This document shows, in pieces, positions 1 through 6,195 of a DNA stretch of 6,204 nucleotides. The stretch spans positions 1 through 6,204 of the forward strand of contig HF998268.1 of the NCBI GenBank assembly GCA_000433735.1, in the 5' to 3' direction. The translations under genes were made by a program, and so were the position numbers. The DNA is from Clostridium sp. CAG:167 (GTDB lineage: Bacteria > Bacillota > Clostridia > Lachnospirales > Lachnospiraceae). Every line of letters begins with the position of its first letter. Position 1 is the first letter of the stretch. The notes beneath the pieces were generated by a model. It was given only the letters and a program-made list of their open reading frames with translations, did no database searches and was not told the DNA's origin.

Positions 1-77
1 ACGGCAAAACCTTTACCGAGGAAGAACAAAATGCCCTGTGCAGTTCGGATAGCGATGACTCCTCTTCCGAGGAATAA
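1..77 (+). CDS. 3' end of an unidentified gene with an acidic Ser-rich C-terminus (partial)
   Basis: The third forward frame is open from the left edge to a TAA at 75-77 and gives 24 residues. They begin GKTFTEEEQNAL and end SSDSDDSSSEE. The 5' part lies outside the window, so the product cannot be named. Support for a real gene end is indirect. The codons resemble those of the neighbouring genes, and a strong hairpin with a T tract begins 27 nt after the stop, where a plus-strand terminator would be expected. The gene converges on the minus-strand genes. The tail is strongly acidic and rich in serine, so it is probably disordered and cytoplasmic. The other two forward frames either stop inside this stretch or run through the terminator. 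A frame this short could be open by chance, hence moderate confidence. Confidence 0.5.
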   Translation, partial: GKTFTEEEQNALCSSDSDDSSSEE

Positions 78-103
78 CTCTTACCCGCAAAAAGGACTCC
101 ACA

Positions 104-141
104 AAAAAAGATGTGAAACATTTTCGTTTCACATCTTTTTT
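104..141. terminator. bidirectional Rho-independent terminator
   Basis: GATGTGAAAC (110-119) pairs exactly with GTTTCACATC (126-135) around a 6-nt loop. The flanking A run (104-109) pairs with the T run (136-141), giving a 16-bp stem. A T tract follows the stem on both strands: T6 then CTTATTT on plus, and T7 on minus. It lies 27 nt after the plus-strand stop at 77 and 8 nt after the minus-strand stop at 150, so it can end transcription from both sides. It is the only clear terminator in the window, so the minus-strand genes may be read as one transcript ending here. Confidence 0.88.
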
Positions 142-149
142 CTTATTTA

Positions 150-1370
150 TCACTCTTCCAGCACTTCCGAGAAAAGATACATTTCCTTCTCATCAAAGCA
201 GGATAGCAAAAGATAATCTAACATATACTCCGGATCCACTCTCCGCATACCACAGCTGTCCAGGATCCCATTGGCATAATGAATGAATTTGTCTTTTACC
301 CTCTGGGCATCATACTCGTAATCCTCCAGGCTCTCCTGCTCTGCTGCCTCCTTATAGATAATATACTGAGCCAGGATCAAAAGGTCGGATCGTTGCACTA
401 CTCGCACACGCTGGCCGCTTTTCCGGATCTCCCCCTCCAGTTCCTTGTACATCTTTCCGCGCTTGTTACGCCCCTGAAACCGCAGTGGAACCGTGGAATA
501 CACTCCGGTCACCAGGTCGCACAGACGATCCCGGTCCGCAAACACTTTCGCAGTCATTTCCCGGATGTCCCTGGCACAGGACTTAGATAGAGGATTAGTC
601 TTAGATCGACAGCGGTTCTTCACAAAACGCTGAATATCCTGAGAAACCAGTTCCTCCTCTCTGCGGCTCTCATCCAGCCACTCATAAAACCCTACCTTCT
701 TTAATTCCATAGCCAGTGACTTTTTTACTTCCTCCCGGTACCAGACCAGGCATTTTTCCACCAGTTTGTGATAGTAGTTCAGCACCGTCAGACTGTAACC
801 TTTAAAATATTTCCGATGGCGGCATATCCAGACAAAAAAGTCCTCTTCCGGATATTCCTTTACAATCTGGAACTGCTCTTTCAGCCAGTTCGTCTTGCTT
901 TGTTGCTCCACCGTCAGTTTTCCCGCACATTTTTCCTCAAAAAAGTCGATCATCTTCTGACATTTTTCCTGACTCATGCCATTTTCCAGACAGTACATAC
1001 AGATAAATTCCTCGTAGTCATTTACCTGAAATCCGGCCTGAGAAATGCCGTACTGAAGATACTCTTCCGTCTCTTCCATAGACAGCCCCAGTGCAAAAGC
1101 TATTTTATAAATGCTCTTGCGGTTCGGTGGGGTTAAAGTTTCCTCATCCTGCGTTCCCAGACCAAACCACCTTCGTATGGTCTGCCGGTTGGCTACATGA
1201 GCCCGTTTCACTTTTTGATAAAATCTGGCATAGGCCTCTTCCCTCTGACTGACGGGTATGGGATCCTCCAGCGGGGATCCACTCCATTTCTCGATCATGA
1301 AAGAATCAAATTTTTTATAAAAATATTCCTGGATCTGTGCCAGCAGATACGCCTGATACTGTTCATCCAT
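150..1370 (-). CDS. uncharacterised 406-residue protein with an N-terminal HTH-like segment
   Basis: I do not recognise a named family. The protein is soluble, with no signal peptide or membrane segment, and looks largely helical and charged. Residues about 61-105 run NRQTIRRWFGLG, then PPNRKSIYKIAFALGLS, then EETEEYL. This resembles the second half of an XRE/Cro-type helix-turn-helix, where a recognition helix is followed by the 'IAxALGLSxEE' helices. A basic stretch lies around 301-328, and the C-terminus is a hydrophobic helical block (about 329-400, from LLILAQYIIYK to LLLSCFDEKEMYLF). There are eleven cysteines, without an evident metal-binding spacing. The ATG at 1370 is preceded by GAGGAG (1380-1385) at 9-nt spacing. 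The gene lies 66 nt after the kinase gene on the same strand and ends 8 nt before the terminator, so it is the last gene of the group. A regulator or substrate of the kinase is a plausible role but is inference only. From memory, similar proteins sit near such kinases in Lachnospiraceae. Confidence 0.85.
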   Translation of the reverse strand: MDEQYQAYLLAQIQEYFYKKFDSFMIEKWSGSPLEDPIPVSQREEAYARFYQKVKRAHVANRQTIRRWFGLGTQDEETLTPPNRKSIYKIAFALGLSMEETEEYLQYGISQAGFQVNDYEEFICMYCLENGMSQEKCQKMIDFFEEKCAGKLTVEQQSKTNWLKEQFQIVKEYPEEDFFVWICRHRKYFKGYSLTVLNYYHKLVEKCLVWYREEVKKSLAMELKKVGFYEWLDESRREEELVSQDIQRFVKNRCRSKTNPLSKSCARDIREMTAKVFADRDRLCDLVTGVYSTVPLRFQGRNKRGKMYKELEGEIRKSGQRVRVVQRSDLLILAQYIIYKEAAEQESLEDYEYDAQRVKDKFIHYANGILDSCGMRRVDPEYMLDYLLLSCFDEKEMYLFSEVLEE

Positions 1371-1408
1371 ATTGGTTCACTCCTCGAATCATAACGGTTT
1401 TTCCTTAT

Positions 1409-1417
1409 ATAATAACA
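1409..1417 (-). promoter_or_regulatory. possible extended -10 promoter for the 406-residue protein gene
   Basis: Read on the minus strand this is TGTTATTAT, an extended -10 (TGn) with a 5/6 match to TATAAT. No convincing -35 lies 16-18 bp upstream. Initiation would fall near 1402, leaving a leader of about 32 nt that contains the GAGGAG site. A small dyad, ACATT-CT-AATGT on the minus strand (1415-1426), overlaps its upstream edge and could be an operator or mere AT-rich chance. If real, the last gene can be expressed apart from the kinase. The gap holds no terminator, so readthrough from the kinase gene is equally possible. Confidence 0.33.
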
Positions 1418-1436
1418 TTAGAATGTCCGGATGGAT

Positions 1437-2795
1437 TTATTTCTTTGTCCTAGCCGTCGGCACTGCTGTCGCCGTTGCCAGTTTCTTCTGTTCCTCTTTG
1501 ATCAAATCTTGAAAAACACGATCATACTTGGCCGATTCACCGGTTGTCACCACCGAATCAAGTAAATCTTTCTCTTTTACCAGGTCACCTTTTTTCATGT
1601 AATAGTTCAGAAGCAGAACAAAGCGATTCTGCTTGTCAGCATCACTCAGATCGCTATCCGGCGGGTAAAGTTCATCTATCTCATTAAGTACATTGTCCAG
1701 CTTGTTTTCTTGAATCGCCGTAGCAATCCGGGATTGTTCTTTCGCCTGCATTAAGTCTGAACTGGACACAACGCCGGATGAACCGGAATCCGATCCCATC
1801 GATGCCAGTCCGGCCAGGATCAGCACAAAAGAAACTATAATGACCAAGCAGCCCCCTGTGATCCACAGTGCCCGATGCTTTTTCTTCTTACGGCCATTCC
1901 TTTTTTTCTTAGATTCCCCAACCTGCTCTTTATACTGTTCAATCAGAGTATCTGTTCCCGTGGTTGTTGTCAGAGTAAAATCCGCCTCTTCTCGCCGGTC
2001 TGCCCCTTCGCTGTACAGATCCTGTCGCAGGTCGTGGATGTCAGCATACCGGTCCTTCGCCTCCAGTGCCATTCCCTTCATGACAGCCTGACACTGTCTT
2101 TTTCCCAGATGGATCTCCAACGGCTGTATTGTATCCGAAATCCATCTGTCCGACGCCTCCGGAGGTGTCAGTCCTGTCATCATAAAATACATCGTGGCAC
2201 ACAGTGCATAAATATCCGTCCACGGTCCCAGTTCTCCCTGTGGTGAGCTTTGCTCTATGGCCGAATAACCTGCATTTTTCAGCACAGAATGTTCGCTGCC
2301 GGATTCCACCTTAATAGCCTCACCAAAATCAATCAACTTTAACTTGTGATCTTTCGTGATCATCAGATTGTTGGGGCTGATGTCCCGATGGATGATCCCT
2401 TTTTTATGAATCTGTTCCATGGCCTGCAAAACAGGACGCATCCTCTCCAGCACCTCGTCCCCTTTCATAGTACCGTTCTCTTGTATATATTTTTTTACTG
2501 TCGTGCCATGGATGTACTCCATCACAATATAGTAGACACTATTTTCCATAAAATAATCTACTACGATCACAATGCTGTCCAATCCCCGAAGCGGTCCCAT
2601 GATCGTGGCCTCATTCTGTACCCGCCTGGCCGCCTGCTCCTGCTCCCGGACACAGGCCTTAATGGCCACACGGGCGTGCATCTTCAGATCCATCGCACAA
2701 TAAGTAATGCCAAATCCGCCTTTTCCTCTTACTTTTTCAATTTTGTAGCGTCCCTGTAAGAGGGTTCCAATGGGTAAAATCTGTTCACTCCTCAT
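1437..2795 (-). CDS. membrane-anchored Ser/Thr protein kinase without PASTA domains
   Basis: The product transfers phosphate from ATP to Ser/Thr of unknown targets; the kinase domain should be cytoplasmic. Numbering from the ATG at 2795 (452 aa): glycine loop GKGGFG (24-29), ATP-anchoring Lys46 in VAIK, helix C Glu62 (QNEATIM), catalytic loop HRDISPNN (136-143; Asp138, Asn143), DFG (Asp156), APE-like YSAIEQ (177-182), then GPWTDIYALCATMY. The domain ends near 262. A Thr-rich stretch (274-283), a basic block (296-308) and one transmembrane helix (about 310-334) follow. The last ~118 residues should face outward and look helical; no PASTA repeat is visible. The Lys normal in HRDxK is Ser140. 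The frame also allows a TTG start at 2810 (+5 residues) with AAAGGA 7 nt before it. I prefer the ATG because homologs typically begin just before the 'LPxGTxLxxRY' stretch; it has only GGGGA at 6 nt. The ATG overlaps truA by 11 nt, which suggests translational coupling. Confidence 0.93.
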   Translation of the reverse strand: MRSEQILPIGTLLQGRYKIEKVRGKGGFGITYCAMDLKMHARVAIKACVREQEQAARRVQNEATIMGPLRGLDSIVIVVDYFMENSVYYIVMEYIHGTTVKKYIQENGTMKGDEVLERMRPVLQAMEQIHKKGIIHRDISPNNLMITKDHKLKLIDFGEAIKVESGSEHSVLKNAGYSAIEQSSPQGELGPWTDIYALCATMYFMMTGLTPPEASDRWISDTIQPLEIHLGKRQCQAVMKGMALEAKDRYADIHDLRQDLYSEGADRREEADFTLTTTTGTDTLIEQYKEQVGESKKKRNGRKKKKHRALWITGGCLVIIVSFVLILAGLASMGSDSGSSGVVSSSDLMQAKEQSRIATAIQENKLDNVLNEIDELYPPDSDLSDADKQNRFVLLLNYYMKKGDLVKEKDLLDSVVTTGESAKYDRVFQDLIKEEQKKLATATAVPTARTKK

Positions 2796-3549
2796 ACGCA
2801 ATCCCCACAAGCATCAATCCTTTCGCCGGTGCCGTTGGTCCTGCCAGCGTCCGCTCTCCTGTGGCTAACGCCCTCTGGACCGTTTCTCTGCTGCGGCGTC
2901 CCATTCCTACTTCCAGCAGGGTTCCCGCAATGATCCGCACCATATTGTAAAGGAAACCATTGCCCCGGACCCGGATCACGATCTTTTCTCCCTTCACGCC
3001 GGTAAGAGGCTCCTGTCTCACCTGCACCTCATACACCGTGCGCACCTTGGTCTGCACCTGGGCTCCCGCCGAACAAAAAGCGGAAAAATCATGGGTTCCC
3101 TCCAGATCTGCCGCCGCTTCCTGCATGGCCTCCACATTCAACGGACGGTACACATGATAGCCGTACCGGGCCAGTGTCGGAATCTCGATATCCGTGTGGA
3201 TCACCGTGTATTCGTATGTTTTTTCACTCTTTGCATAGCGTGGATGAAAGTCCGGTGCCACTTCTTCGGACTCCAGAATCCGTATATTTTCCGTCAGTTT
3301 ATGATTCAGGGCAACCGCTATTTTCTCCGGCGGGATCCTTGTTTCCACATCAAAAACAGCCACATTTCCCAGGGCATGTACCCCTGCGTCCGTGCGGCTT
3401 GCTCCCGTCAGTTCCACCCCCGGGCCAAATAATTGATCCAGGGCTTTTTGCAATTCTCCTTCCACTGTGGCTCCGTTATTCTGACGCTGCCAGCCACAAT
3501 AATCTGTTCCATCATATGCTACACGCAATCGGATCCGTTTCACCTGCAT
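2785..3549 (-). CDS. truA: tRNA pseudouridine(38-40) synthase TruA
   Basis: TruA converts uridines 38, 39 and 40 in the anticodon stem-loop of many tRNAs to pseudouridine, in the cytoplasm and without a cofactor. At 254 residues the protein has normal family length. It opens with the family pattern RLRVAYDGTDYCGWQRQ (7-23). The catalytic aspartate is Asp54 in GASRTDAGVHALG (49-61). Other conserved stretches are FHPRY (101-105), GTHDFSAF (151-158), the core motif GFLYNMVRIIAGTLLEVG (198-215) and APAKGLMLVGI near the end. No key residue is missing. The ATG at 3549 follows a purine-rich GGGAGAGGAG (3551-3560), in which GGGAG sits 6 nt before the start. It lies 11 nt after ecfT, the usual arrangement in Firmicutes, and is probably cotranscribed with the ECF genes. 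Its stop overlaps the start of the kinase gene. Confidence 0.97.
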   Translation of the reverse strand: MQVKRIRLRVAYDGTDYCGWQRQNNGATVEGELQKALDQLFGPGVELTGASRTDAGVHALGNVAVFDVETRIPPEKIAVALNHKLTENIRILESEEVAPDFHPRYAKSEKTYEYTVIHTDIEIPTLARYGYHVYRPLNVEAMQEAAADLEGTHDFSAFCSAGAQVQTKVRTVYEVQVRQEPLTGVKGEKIVIRVRGNGFLYNMVRIIAGTLLEVGMGRRSRETVQRALATGERTLAGPTAPAKGLMLVGIAYEE

Positions 3550-3560
3550 TCTCCTCTCCC

Positions 3561-4373
3561 TTAAAACGGCGTCGGTATCACATGGGTTACAACAATCACA
3601 ACCGCCAGGTAACCCACTACCACACCATACATGATCTTATCTGTTTTCTTGTATTTCAGAGGCTTCATCTTGGTCCTTCCATCGCCTCCATGATAGCACC
3701 GGGACTCCATGGCCATGGCAAGATCGTAGGCTCTCCTGGTAGCGGATACCAGAAGCGGCACCAAAATCGACACCATCATCTTCATCCGGTGCAGCAGATT
3801 TCCCTCGTCAAAATCTGCACCACGGCTGCTCTGGGCGCTGATGATACGGTTGGCCTCATCCAGAAGGATCGGGATAAAACGAAGTGCCAGAGACATCATC
3901 ATGGCAAAATCGTGCACCGGCACTTTGATTTTTTCCAGAGGTTTCAACATGGTCTCCAGTCCGTCCGTCAGCTGGTTCGGTGTCGTGGTATAAGTCAGCA
4001 GGGATGAGCCTAAGATCAGATAGATCAGACGCATGGACATAAACGCACCTTTGCGCAGTCCCTGCCAGGTAATGGTGATAAATTTGTATTCAAACAGCAC
4101 ATCGCCTTTTGTTCCGAATATATTAAATACCGCTGTAAACAAAAGCAGGAACAAAATCGGTTTCAGTCCTTTTAAAATATAGGAAAAAGGCACTTTCGAC
4201 TTGATAATGGCTGCCACCAGAAAGACGGTCACCACCACATAGCCGATAAAACTGCTGAATACAAATAATGATATTAAGTAAATAAATACGGCTGCGATCT
4301 TTACCCGGGGATCCAGTTCATGGACTCTTGACTCTGCCGGATAATACTGCCCTATAGTTATATCTCGTAACAT
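3561..4373 (-). CDS. ecfT: energy-coupling factor transporter transmembrane protein EcfT
   Basis: EcfT is the membrane subunit that couples ATP hydrolysis by EcfA1/EcfA2 to the substrate-binding S component in ECF vitamin and metal transporters. The 270 residues show hydrophobic segments near 25-42, 43-58, 68-87, 112-130 and 245-266. The cytoplasmic coupling region between them carries both conserved Arg motifs that dock onto the ATPases: AQSSRGAD (Arg184) and MESRCYHGG (Arg225). The opening IGQYYPAESRVHELDPRVKI is typical of the family. The ATG at 4373 is preceded by AAGGAA (4379-4384) at 5 nt, and this site overlaps the stop of ecfA2, so translation of the two is likely coupled. No S component is encoded here. 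This fits a group II module, which is shared by several S proteins (for example for riboflavin, thiamine or biotin) encoded elsewhere. The substrate therefore cannot be deduced. Confidence 0.97.
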   Translation of the reverse strand: MLRDITIGQYYPAESRVHELDPRVKIAAVFIYLISLFVFSSFIGYVVVTVFLVAAIIKSKVPFSYILKGLKPILFLLLFTAVFNIFGTKGDVLFEYKFITITWQGLRKGAFMSMRLIYLILGSSLLTYTTTPNQLTDGLETMLKPLEKIKVPVHDFAMMMSLALRFIPILLDEANRIISAQSSRGADFDEGNLLHRMKMMVSILVPLLVSATRRAYDLAMAMESRCYHGGDGRTKMKPLKYKKTDKIMYGVVVGYLAVVIVVTHVIPTPF

Positions 4374-4382
4374 ATTACTTCC

Positions 4383-5228
4383 TTACTTTCCTAATGCTTG
4401 TCGTATACTGTCAACTGCCTGATCTACATGGATGGCATTATGAGGCAGAACCAGTCCCCGCCTGGTCAGTTCTTCCATGACATAAGTTACCTGGGGTGCC
4501 ATAAGCCCGATCTGCTCCAGTTCTTTATAATGGGAAAATACCTGGCCTGGCGTACCATCCAGTGCCACTTTTCCCTCATTCATTACAATCAGCCGGTCTA
4601 CAAAATTGGCCATGTCCTCCATGCTGTGAGATACAATGATAACAGTTATATTTCTCTGTCTGTGAAGTTCTGTGATGAGCTGGTAGATCTCATCCCTTCC
4701 CTTGGGATCCAGTCCTGCCGTAGGTTCGTCCAGGATCAGCACATCCGGCTCCATAGCCAGCACACCGGCAATGGCCACCCGCCTTTTTTGCCCTCCAGAC
4801 AACTCCAGAGGGGATACATCCAGATACTCTTCACCTATCCCCACCTGCTTCAGTGCTTCAAAGGAGCGCATCTCCATTTCCAATGGATCCAGCCCCATAT
4901 TTTTCGGGCCAAACTGAACATCTTCGATGACGGTGCTTTCAAACAGCTGATGCTCCGGATACTGAAATACCAGACCGATCTTGCTGCGCAGTTTTTTCAT
5001 GGAAAAATCTTTATCATGTATATCTTCTCCATTGAAATAAACGGCTCCTTCTGTAGGCTTTAATAAGCCGTTCAGATGCTGGATCAAGGTGGATTTACCG
5101 GACCCTGTGTGTCCTATGATCCCAAGGATCTCTCCGTCTTCTATTTTCAGATCTACATGGTCCAATGCCTTTTTTTCAAAGACGGTCCCCGGACTGTACA
5201 CATGACTTAATTCGTGGATCAAGATCAT
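4383..5228 (-). CDS. ecfA2: energy-coupling factor transporter ATPase EcfA2
   Basis: This is one of the two nucleotide-binding subunits of the ECF transporter. It hydrolyses ATP on the cytoplasmic face as a heterodimer with EcfA1. The 281 residues contain all ABC ATPase motifs: Walker A GHTGSGKST (39-47), Q-loop Gln89 in VFQYPEHQLFE, signature LSGGQ (143-147), Walker B LILDE (Asp167, Glu168) followed by PTAGLDP, and the switch His201 in IIVSHSMEDM. The DEPTAGLDP form after Walker B is usual for EcfA2, while EcfA1 has DEST-MLDP; that separates the two paralogs. The C-terminal extension typical of ECF ATPases (about 225-281) is present. The ATG at 5228 overlaps the stop of ecfA1 as ATGA and is preceded by a full AGGAGG (5238-5243) at 9 nt. 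No motif is degraded. Confidence 0.97.
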   Translation of the reverse strand: MILIHELSHVYSPGTVFEKKALDHVDLKIEDGEILGIIGHTGSGKSTLIQHLNGLLKPTEGAVYFNGEDIHDKDFSMKKLRSKIGLVFQYPEHQLFESTVIEDVQFGPKNMGLDPLEMEMRSFEALKQVGIGEEYLDVSPLELSGGQKRRVAIAGVLAMEPDVLILDEPTAGLDPKGRDEIYQLITELHRQRNITVIIVSHSMEDMANFVDRLIVMNEGKVALDGTPGQVFSHYKELEQIGLMAPQVTYVMEELTRRGLVLPHNAIHVDQAVDSIRQALGK

Positions 5229-6085
5229 CTTCTGCCACCTCCTGCCAGTTTCATTACAGCATCTGCCAGTTCATCCACGGACAAAATATCCGCCGGAACA
5301 TCCAGTCCTGTTTTTCTTAATTCGTGAGCCAGCATAGTAACCTGCGGCACATCCAGATGGTAAGACTTTAATTGTTCCACCTGGGAAAATACCTGTCTCG
5401 GAGTTCCCTCCATCACGATCTCTCCCTGGTTCATAACGATCAGTTTATCTGCCTCAATAACCTCTTCCATATAGTGAGTGATCCAAAGCACTGTGATATG
5501 TTCCTTTTTGTTCAGTTCCTGTACAGCTTCCAGAACTTCTCTTCGTCCAATGGGATCCAGCATGGCCGTGGACTCGTCTAATACAATACATTTTGGCTTC
5601 ATGGCCAGGATACCGGCAATGGCCACCCGCTGTTTTTGTCCGCCGGACAGATTGTTAGGAGACTTTTTCCGGTATTTGCTCATACCTACTTTTTCCAGGG
5701 CACTTCCAACCCTCTGCCAGATCTCCGAAGTAGGCACTCCCAGGTTTTCCGGGCCAAATCCAACATCTTCTTCCACTACATTGTAGACGATCTGATTGTC
5801 CGGGTTCTGAAACACCATACCTACCCGCTGGCGGATGTCCCAGATCATTTCCTTATCCTTTGTGTCAATGGAATCCACCCAGATCGTGCCCTCTTCCGGC
5901 ACCAGCAAGGCGTTCATGTGCTTTGCCAGAGTAGACTTGCCGGATCCGTTGTGTCCCAGGATCGCTACAAACTCTCCCGGTGCCACCGTGAAGGAAACAT
6001 CCCGGATCGCATTCTCCACCGCCACCACATTATCCTGTTCATCCCGCCGGATGTAATCAAATTTTATATGATCTACCTGTATCAA
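5225..6085 (-). CDS. ecfA1: energy-coupling factor transporter ATPase EcfA1
   Basis: This is the first ATPase of the ECF module; it pairs with EcfA2 and binds EcfT at the cytoplasmic face of the membrane. The 286 residues contain Walker A GHNGSGKST (44-52), Q-loop Gln93 in VFQNPDNQ, the family stretch EEDVGFGPENLG (105-116), signature LSGGQ (146-150), Walker B CIVLDE (Asp170, Glu171) followed by STAMLDP, and switch His204 in WITHYMEE. The DEST-MLDP sequence marks it as EcfA1 rather than EcfA2. Translation appears to begin at a TTG (6083-6085). It is preceded by GGAGG at a spacing of 9 nt, and the protein then opens with the usual IQVDHIKFDY, so no other start fits as well. It is the first gene after a clear promoter. 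In many Firmicutes rplQ lies just upstream, but it is not within the 119 nt seen here. Confidence 0.97.
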   Translation of the reverse strand: MIQVDHIKFDYIRRDEQDNVVAVENAIRDVSFTVAPGEFVAILGHNGSGKSTLAKHMNALLVPEEGTIWVDSIDTKDKEMIWDIRQRVGMVFQNPDNQIVYNVVEEDVGFGPENLGVPTSEIWQRVGSALEKVGMSKYRKKSPNNLSGGQKQRVAIAGILAMKPKCIVLDESTAMLDPIGRREVLEAVQELNKKEHITVLWITHYMEEVIEADKLIVMNQGEIVMEGTPRQVFSQVEQLKSYHLDVPQVTMLAHELRKTGLDVPADILSVDELADAVMKLAGGGRR

Positions 6086-6094
6086 TTTCCTTCA

Positions 6095-6099
6095 CCTCC
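6095..6099 (-). promoter_or_regulatory. ribosome binding site that fixes the TTG start of ecfA1
   Basis: GGAGG on the minus strand lies 9 nt before the TTG at 6085. There is no in-frame ATG or GTG nearby that keeps the conserved N-terminus, so this site is the main evidence for the non-ATG start. A second purine stretch (GAAGGAAA) lies between it and the TTG but is too close to be the main site. Confidence 0.75.
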
Positions 6100-6115
6100 G
6101 TAAACAATATCATTC

Positions 6116-6144
6116 ATTATAGCATAGATAGGGCTGGGACGCAA
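6116..6144 (-). promoter_or_regulatory. sigma-A type promoter of the ecfA1-ecfA2-ecfT-truA operon
   Basis: On the minus strand TGCTATAAT (6116-6124) is a perfect extended -10 element (TGn plus TATAAT). A weak -35, TTGCGT (6139-6144, TTG matching), lies upstream with the ideal 17-bp spacer. Transcription should begin near 6109, leaving a leader of only about 24 nt before the TTG, just enough for the ribosome binding site. Such a short leader leaves no room for a riboswitch or T-box, so control, if any, must be at initiation. Confidence 0.75.
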
Positions 6145-6168
6145 AGACTGGTTTGCTACTGCTGGGTG

Positions 6169-6195
6169 GTTGCAAATGTCAAGTAGTATTGCAAC
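6169..6195. repeat. inverted repeat GTTGCAA-N13-TTGCAAC upstream of the ecf promoter
   Basis: GTTGCAA (6169-6175) and TTGCAAC (6189-6195) are exact inverted copies separated by 13 nt. A further short dyad, GCAAA (6141-6145) and TTTGC (6152-6156), sits between it and the -35 element, so TTGC/GCAA half-sites recur four times in about 55 bp. The arrangement could be an operator, a weak plus-strand terminator (TTTAATTT follows) or the edge of an element extending beyond the window. The arms are short and AT-balanced, so chance is not excluded. Confidence 0.35.

Noticed and set aside
31..216. A plus-strand open frame starting MPCAVRI.
   Set aside because: It runs straight through the terminator hairpin and into the antisense of the 406-residue gene, and has no ribosome binding site.
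1437..2795. The kinase as the PASTA kinase PrkC of the cell-wall signalling system.
   Set aside because: There is no PASTA repeat in the outer domain, no PP2C phosphatase gene next to it, and the catalytic loop differs from that of PrkC.
3174..4007. A long plus-strand open frame (277 codons) across ecfT and truA.
   Set aside because: It is antisense to two well-conserved genes, and its translation is rich in His, Pro and Ser with no recognisable motif, as expected for a shadow frame.
6086..6115. A vitamin riboswitch in the leader of the ECF operon.
   Set aside because: The predicted leader is about 24 nt, too short for any known riboswitch, and no terminator or anti-terminator pair is visible.
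6177..6182. A perfect TTGACA (-35 type) on the minus strand.
   Set aside because: No -10-like sequence follows at 15-19 bp (the position holds GTAGCA), so it is not paired with a promoter. The extended -10 at 6116-6124 is the better call.
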